A stretch of DNA of 9,041 nucleotides. It comes from Candidatus Eiseniibacteriota bacterium. GTDB taxonomy: Bacteria > Arandabacterota > Arandabacteria > Arandabacterales > Arandabacteraceae. Both the position numbers and the translations under genes were made by a program. Below, piece after piece: positions 5,509 through 9,041 of this stretch (positions are counted from its first letter, which is position 1; every line of letters begins with the position of its first letter). A model generated the notes under the pieces. That model was not told the DNA's origin. It did not search any database and was given only the letters and a program-made list of their open reading frames with translations. The stretch lies in contig JAUXGG010000041.1 of NCBI GenBank assembly GCA_030622265.1, forward strand, positions 1 through 9,041, in the 5' to 3' direction.

Positions 5509-6881
5509 TCCAGTTTTCCATCCCTGCCGTGATCGATCATCTTGACCGCCTCGGCATAATTCCAGTCGGGAGTCCACTCGGGGGTGTGGCACTTAAGACA
5601 CACGCTCTCGGGAACAGGCCTCATGCTGCCGTCCCTGGCATGTTTGGTGCCCATCCCGTGACAGGCCTCGCACTGGACGTTCCAGAGCTCCGGCTTGACA
5701 TCCGTCGAGTCCCTGGCAGCAGCGACTTCGTAACCCGTCACATGGCATGGCAGACAGGCGGGATCATTCCACTTGTCACCCTCCGCCAGAGTGGCGAAAG
5801 CATGCGCGTGCGGGTCATCGGCCCAGCGCTCGTAGATCTCGCCGTGGCACTGCTTGCAGGTATCCCAACCCAGATAGCCCTCACCCGCGATCACCTCGGG
5901 CCGCTTGGGGATTGCAGGGAGCCGGTAACGCCGCTTGGCCAGCAGCCTGTCCCTGACCTTCTGGCGTTCCTCGCACGTGGTGACCAATCCCTGGAGTTCG
6001 AAATTCTTGCGGCCGTGCTTCTTGAGCGTTTTCGATATCCCATCGAACGCCACGATCCGGTTATCATCGTCCAGCGAGAGCATCAGCGTACCGATGGAGC
6101 TGCTCTTGGAGCCGGACTTGACGATTATGGTTTCCCCCACCTTCTCGGCCATGGCGGTCCGGTCGCTTCCGTGACCGACCACGATGATGTCGAAGTCAGG
6201 GACTTTCTCGGCGAGTCTCCGGGCGTTCGACAGACCAACGTGAACAAGGCCGACCACTATGTCGCACTGCTCCTTAAGCTCCGGCAGGTACTCCCGGGCC
6301 GCTTCGGTGTAACCGGAGACATAGGCCGCCTCCAGCTGTTCAAACACTCCGACCTTGCGCGGATCATTGTCCGTCAGGCCGATGAAACCGACCTTTATTC
6401 CGCCTACCGTCTTGACGATGTAGGGCTCGAACAAGAGCGTGCTGTCCCGCTTGCTATAGAGGTTGGCTCCTACCACGTCGAACGTGCCCTCCTTGATCTG
6501 GTCGAGCAGGAAGGCCAGGCCATAGTTCATGTCCTTCTCACCGATGGTGACGATGTCATACTTCGCCATTCTCATATAGTCGATGACCACCCTGCTGCGT
6601 GACTTCTCCTGGGACGGGGTGCGATTACCGAAGAAATCACCTATGTCTGCAAGCAACAGGTTCTCGTGTACTTCTCGAAGTGAATCAACGTAGCCAGCCC
6701 TCCGGGCCAGGCCTCCTTTATCGCCGGCGTGTCACCCACACGGGTTCAGCTCTCCGCCGGTGTCGGTGGTGAAAACCAGCATTAGCTGTTTGCCGTCACC
6801 GGCCTCCACCCAGCCAGCCGCACCCAGCACCAGCAGGCCGATCAAGAGAATAGCTGCAAGCACAGACTTAGATTCGAACAT
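5505..6881 (-). CDS. Selenoprotein: 5'-nucleotidase/metallophosphatase-like domain fused to tetraheme cytochrome c554-like domain
   Basis: 458 residues when TGA 6734-6732 is read as Sec50; otherwise the gene splits into 49 residues and a 5'-truncated remainder in the same frame. The ATG at 6881 has GGAGGA 6 nt upstream. Residues 1-28 are a signal peptide. Residues 33-300 follow the UshA/calcineurin-like phosphoesterase plan: LVFTTDTGGEL at 35-45, PCGU...GGLARRA at 47-62, ADIGDFF at 78-84, TIGEKDMNYG at 112-121, LVHVG at 212-216 and VVGHGSD at 234-240. Several metal ligands are replaced (DTG for DxH, GEK for GNH), so hydrolase activity is doubtful. The C-terminal domain has four CxxCH haem sites at 342-346, 376-380, 404-408 and 428-432, resembling cytochrome c554-type domains. 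It is probably periplasmic. Cysteine forms of this fusion have PCGC at the Sec position (recollection). It leads an operon with two redox membrane proteins. Confidence 0.85.
6694..6710 (-). promoter_or_regulatory. SECIS-like hairpin after UGA50
   Basis: CUGGCCC (6710-6704) pairs with GGGCUGG (6700-6694): five Watson-Crick pairs and two G-U pairs, with loop GGA. The loop begins 28 nt after the UGA and its first base is G. A competing hairpin closer to the UGA (GCCGGC with GCC-U-GGC, loop starting 9 nt after UGA) is too near for the usual geometry. Confidence 0.55.
6732..6734 (-). other. In-frame UGA, predicted selenocysteine codon 50
   Basis: The only stop in an otherwise continuous 458-codon frame lies between NPCG and HAGDKGGLARRA. 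That is the second Cys of the PCGC motif in related proteins. Signal peptide and ribosome binding site are upstream and the rest of the domain is downstream in the same frame, so neither half is sensible alone. Confidence 0.82.
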
Positions 6882-6887
6882 ATTGTC

Positions 6888-6893
6888 TCCTCC
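6888..6893 (-). promoter_or_regulatory. Shine-Dalgarno GGAGGA for the Sec-containing cytochrome fusion
   Basis: GGAGGA lies 6 nt before the ATG at 6881. It fixes the start upstream of the UGA and shows that translation is meant to begin there rather than at a TTG or other codon after it. Confidence 0.8.
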
Positions 6894-6918
6894 ACAGATC
6901 CTTATCATCGCCTGAGGA

Positions 6919-6947
6919 ATTCTAACAAAAGCAGGTTGCCCTGTCAA
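6919..6947 (-). promoter_or_regulatory. Near-consensus sigma70 promoter for the selenoprotein operon
   Basis: TTGACA (6947-6942), a 17-nt spacer and TAGAAT (6924-6919) lie on the minus strand. The -35 box overlaps the TGA stop of the MauE-like gene. Predicted initiation near 6912 leaves a leader of about 30 nt. It is the strongest promoter match in the window. It suggests the block from 6881 to 3800 can be transcribed apart from the DUF1573-rhodanese-MauE genes. Confidence 0.75.
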
Positions 6948-7417
6948 TCCGCCGAGCGCCAAAACGCTACCCTGAGCGTCAGGGCGGATGTCCCAAAGAA
7001 TATGACAACAAGGGCGCCGAAAAACATGAGTATGTCCCTGATCAGAAGTCCCGTATCAACTCCGTGTCCGCCGTCCACACTGAAACACCCGCAATCGATG
7101 TCAAGGCCCCTGGCAAGCGCGCTGGACAGGGCAATAATGAACACCAGGAGCATCAGTCCGATCCAGAAAGCGCTGCCTCTCATGAATATCCCGGCTATGA
7201 TCAGGATTCCGGTCACCAGTTCAAGCCAGGGCATCACGATGGCACTAAAGTTGATCGTCTCATGCGGTAGCATCCTGTAGTTATATATGCTGAGGGCGAA
7301 ACCCCCGGGATTCGCGATCTTATCCAGTGAGGCCCAGATGAAAGTGACTCCGAGAATAAGCCTGATCGCGAGGATCAGCCACTTGTTGGAAAGTATCTCT
7401 CTCAGCCTACCATTCAT
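6944..7417 (-). CDS. DoxX/MauE-like redox-associated membrane protein
   Basis: 157 residues with four predicted transmembrane helices (about 14-31, 55-77, 82-101, 126-147). A DCGCF motif (Cys109, Cys111) sits between helices 3 and 4, the hallmark of MauE and related DoxX-like proteins. MauE helps form disulphides in methylamine dehydrogenase, and relatives often accompany thioredoxin-like proteins, rhodanese and DUF1573. The ATG lies 6 nt after the rhodanese stop, with an AGAGGA-like site just upstream inside that gene, so the two are co-translated. It probably relays thiol electrons across the inner membrane, but its partner here is unknown. Confidence 0.85.
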   Translation of the reverse strand: MNGRLREILSNKWLILAIRLILGVTFIWASLDKIANPGGFALSIYNYRMLPHETINFSAIVMPWLELVTGILIIAGIFMRGSAFWIGLMLLVFIIALSSALARGLDIDCGCFSVDGGHGVDTGLLIRDILMFFGALVVIFFGTSALTLRVAFWRSAD

Positions 7418-7423
7418 GCCGGC

Positions 7424-7909
7424 TCATTCCTCTGTGGTGTCAACGGTTCTGTCAACGGGAAAGCCCTGTTCGCCCCAGGCCTCGAATCCGCCCATGATGA
7501 GGAACACCTTCTCACACCCCATCTCGATAATCTTGTCGGCCGCGACACCTGCCTGGCGCTGGCTCTTCTCCGAGGCGTAGCAGATCACATAGGTATCCCC
7601 GTCGGCAAGCCAGGCGAGACCGGCCAGCTCCGGACTGCCCGGAGGAGCGTTGATGGCTCCCTCGATATGTCCCAGCGCGTAGACCTCACTCGCGCGGGCG
7701 TCGATGAAAATCGCCCGGCCATCCGCGAAGAGCTCGTAGACGTCCTCGACACCGACAAACTCGGCATTGGTCTGCACCCTGAATTCCTCGGCGTCGGCCA
7801 AGAGGGAAATCCCGTCCTTCCTTGCGAAGTTGAATATGAAACTAATAGCCAGGACTCCGATGAGGAGAAGGAGGGACTCTCTTATGATACGGTTCTTGGC
7901 CAGTCTCAC
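7424..7909 (-). CDS. Membrane-anchored rhodanese-like protein
   Basis: 161 residues from a GTG start. A basic N-terminus (MRLAKNRIIRES) is followed by one transmembrane helix (about 8-26), then a single rhodanese domain at about 50-155 with FIDARASEVYALGHIEGAINAP and the active-site loop CYASEKS (Cys110). The domain probably faces the periplasm and handles sulfane sulfur or persulfide. A longer reading frame extends upstream to 8044, but that lies inside the conserved end of the DUF1573 gene. The GTG at 7909 forms a GTGA overlap with that gene's stop and has AAAGG 6 nt upstream. It overlaps the DUF1573 gene and is followed closely by the MauE-like gene. Confidence 0.88.
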   Translation of the reverse strand: MRLAKNRIIRESLLLLIGVLAISFIFNFARKDGISLLADAEEFRVQTNAEFVGVEDVYELFADGRAIFIDARASEVYALGHIEGAINAPPGSPELAGLAWLADGDTYVICYASEKSQRQAGVAADKIIEMGCEKVFLIMGGFEAWGEQGFPVDRTVDTTEE

Positions 7910-8889
7910 CGCGAACCTTTCCTTATGTACCCGTTTACCTTTATCACGACGGGAGGCTCGCCGGGGCAGTCCGTCTCCACCGAGATAGAACCGTTGACCT
8001 GTCCGGGTGGGGCGTCTTCCTTGATCTTCAGCCGAAGATCGCACGAGGCATCGCCGGTCATGGTGACCTCGGGAGCAATGCCCTCGATCGAATGGGTAAC
8101 CTCGGGGACCTTGAACTTCATGCCGCGGGGCGAGAAGATCTTCACAACCTGGCTCACATAACCGCCGGGAAGCGTCGGGCCGAAAGCCACAACTTCCGGC
8201 TCTGCGACAATGCTCCCCATGAGACTCACACTGACAGGGACGCGCAGCTCGGGCCGCAGCTCATCCGAGGTGTCGAAAGTGATGAATGTGGCCACCCTTC
8301 CACAGCCCTCGACATTGCAGGCGATCACCCGGAAGTCCTGCCGCCCGGCCTCCCCCACGCCTGCCCTTTCAACCGTAACGCAGACCGTGTCACTCCTGAC
8401 ATCGATGATGGTCAGGTCCTTGCCCGGCGCCGGCGTTATCGAGAGCGATAGCGTGTCCGACTCTCCCCTGCACAGGCTGCCGAACTGCAGAGCCCGTGGT
8501 GAGGGTTCAGGACCGATCCCGACCTCGACCCAGAATTTGAGTATTATCTCGGAGTCCTGGGCATCGCTGGTAGAGAACCTGATATATTCCTCCATACGCC
8601 CGCGCCCTTCGTACCCCATCGGGTCGAAAAACACCAGCACGCGGCCGGTCTCATTGGGACCGATGGCTCTGGGCACGACCTCGGCGGTTGTGCAATCGCA
8701 GGAGGGCTCAATGCTGTAAATACGCAAGGTATCCGGGGCTGCGTTCCTGAGCTCGAAGACCATCGTCCGGGGCTCGTCCCGGTAGGCATAACCCATGTCT
8801 ACCTCGGTAACCTCGACCATCACGATCGCCTGTGCGGCCGACGCCAGGATAAGGATCAGGATGGCTGCGACTTGTATGAGTTTAAGCAC
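7906..8889 (-). CDS. Exported DUF1573-domain protein with three ASH/Ig-like repeats
   Basis: 327 residues from GTG 8889, which has GGGAGG 6 nt upstream. The ATG six bases earlier (8895) directly abuts that Shine-Dalgarno, and longer starts (up to 8952) lie upstream of the predicted transcription start. A signal peptide (LKLIQVAAILILILASAAQA) is followed by three beta-sandwich repeats. The first has the DUF1573 motif FELRNAAPDTLRI...IEPSCDCTTAEV, with Cys64 and Cys66. The others start near QFGSLCRGESDTLSLSI and AFGPTLPGGYVSQVVKI. DUF1573 proteins are periplasmic and of unknown function, often found beside thiol-redox genes. First gene of the right-hand transcription unit. Confidence 0.88.
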   Translation of the reverse strand: MLKLIQVAAILILILASAAQAIVMVEVTEVDMGYAYRDEPRTMVFELRNAAPDTLRIYSIEPSCDCTTAEVVPRAIGPNETGRVLVFFDPMGYEGRGRMEEYIRFSTSDAQDSEIILKFWVEVGIGPEPSPRALQFGSLCRGESDTLSLSITPAPGKDLTIIDVRSDTVCVTVERAGVGEAGRQDFRVIACNVEGCGRVATFITFDTSDELRPELRVPVSVSLMGSIVAEPEVVAFGPTLPGGYVSQVVKIFSPRGMKFKVPEVTHSIEGIAPEVTMTGDASCDLRLKIKEDAPPGQVNGSISVETDCPGEPPVVIKVNGYIRKGSR

Positions 8890-8895
8890 CGGCAT

Positions 8896-8901
8896 CCTCC
8901 C
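8896..8901 (-). promoter_or_regulatory. Shine-Dalgarno GGGAGG for the DUF1573 gene
   Basis: GGGAGG is 6 nt before GTG 8889 but directly touches ATG 8895, so the spacing favours the GTG. Confidence 0.6.
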
Positions 8902-8933
8902 AATGCATTGCTGCATACCGAGTTCAACACCTA

Positions 8934-8962
8934 AGCCTAAGGTGGGTTCCACCCCTTGTCAA
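8934..8962 (-). promoter_or_regulatory. Sigma70-type promoter of the DUF1573 operon, with inverted repeat in the spacer
   Basis: TTGACA (8962-8957), a 17-nt spacer and TAGGCT (8939-8934). Predicted initiation is near 8927, about 37 nt before the GTG start. The spacer holds a small inverted repeat (GGTGG at 8941-8945, CCACC at 8949-8953), and CCTAAG occurs twice in tandem at 8930-8941. Either could bind a regulator, but neither is recognisable as a known operator. Confidence 0.55.
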
Positions 8963-8985
8963 TAGGGCCGCGAAATTCACAATTG

Positions 8986-9041
8986 GGGTCAGGTACCGGT
9001 TTGTGAATTTGCCGGCAAATTCACAAACCGGTACCTGACCC
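8986..9041. repeat. Perfect 56-bp palindrome at the window edge, REP/IS200-like
   Basis: The last 56 bases equal their own reverse complement, with arms GGGTCAGGTACCGGTTTGTG and beyond meeting at GCCGGC. No loop separates the arms. Part of the arm (AAATTCACA then GGGGTC) also occurs just outside at 8974-8990. Palindromes starting GGGGTCAGGTAC are, from memory, typical flanks of REP-associated Y1 transposases. None is visible here, so a transposase would lie beyond 9041. Confidence 0.6.

Noticed and set aside
5505..6656. A stand-alone cytochrome gene starting at a TTG at 6656
   Set aside because: The conserved element GGLARRA and the signal peptide lie upstream in the same frame across a single TGA, and the good ribosome binding site is at 6888-6893. 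The shorter version would lack export and the first motif.
6944..6946. TGA at the end of the MauE-like gene as a further Sec codon
   Set aside because: The continuation has no family motif, the protein already has its expected length, and the -35 box of a strong promoter overlaps this stop.
6656..6962. Nonsense-mutated pseudogene at the TGA 6732-6734
   Set aside because: There is no other decay in 458 codons, the TGA replaces a specific Cys, a hairpin follows, and the next gene shows the same pattern. Sec is simpler, though read data would settle it.
7906..7908. TGA of the DUF1573 gene as a Sec codon
   Set aside because: It forms a normal GTGA overlap with the rhodanese start, and the protein ends naturally after its third repeat.
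7910..8044. N-terminal extension of the rhodanese protein to 8044
   Set aside because: It overlaps conserved DUF1573 coding sequence, and the residues are Arg-rich out-of-frame translation. The GTG at 7909 has a ribosome binding site and precedes the membrane helix directly.

Overview
The window is GC-rich bacterial DNA, and every gene I can support lies on the minus strand. Signal peptides, a periplasmic-type tetraheme cytochrome domain, DUF1573, rhodanese and DoxX/MauE proteins, and a large modular exported protein suggest a didermic anaerobic or microaerobic bacterium. It could belong to the FCB group or a related candidate phylum, but no marker gene fixes the taxon. Two adjacent genes appear to read UGA as selenocysteine (Sec), so the organism should carry selA/selB/selC/selD elsewhere.

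Layout in order of transcription (right to left): a perfect 56-bp palindrome at 8986-9041, probably the edge of a REP/IS200-like element; a sigma70-type promoter; a DUF1573 protein (8889-7906); a membrane-anchored rhodanese (7909-7424, GTGA overlap); and a DoxX/MauE-like membrane protein (7417-6944). A near-consensus promoter overlaps the stop of that gene. It drives a metallophosphatase-like/tetraheme cytochrome fusion (6881-5505) with an in-frame UGA at codon 50, a 45-residue membrane peptide (5508-5371, ATGA overlap) with an in-frame UGA at codon 38, a polytopic 4Fe-4S protein (5355-4543), and a sirtuin (4546-3800, TTGA overlap). After a long imperfect inverted repeat and a third promoter comes a very large exported protein (3619 to beyond base 1). 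It contains a glucodextranase-C-like module, three carboxypeptidase-regulatory-like repeats and Big_1-like Ig repeats, and its C-terminus lies outside the window.

The most notable content is the 6881-4543 block. Naive gene calling breaks the cytochrome fusion into two pieces and cuts the small peptide eight residues short. Each UGA sits where the related families, as I remember them, have cysteine: PCG-C-x-GGLARRA becomes PCGU...GGLARRA, and ICLECIGIG becomes IULSCIGVG. Each UGA is followed by a hairpin whose geometry fits bacterial SECIS rules. With the rhodanese, MauE-like protein and polytopic 4Fe-4S protein, this looks like an undescribed envelope selenol/thiol redox module. Its function is inference. 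No stretch longer than 300 bases lacks a gene.
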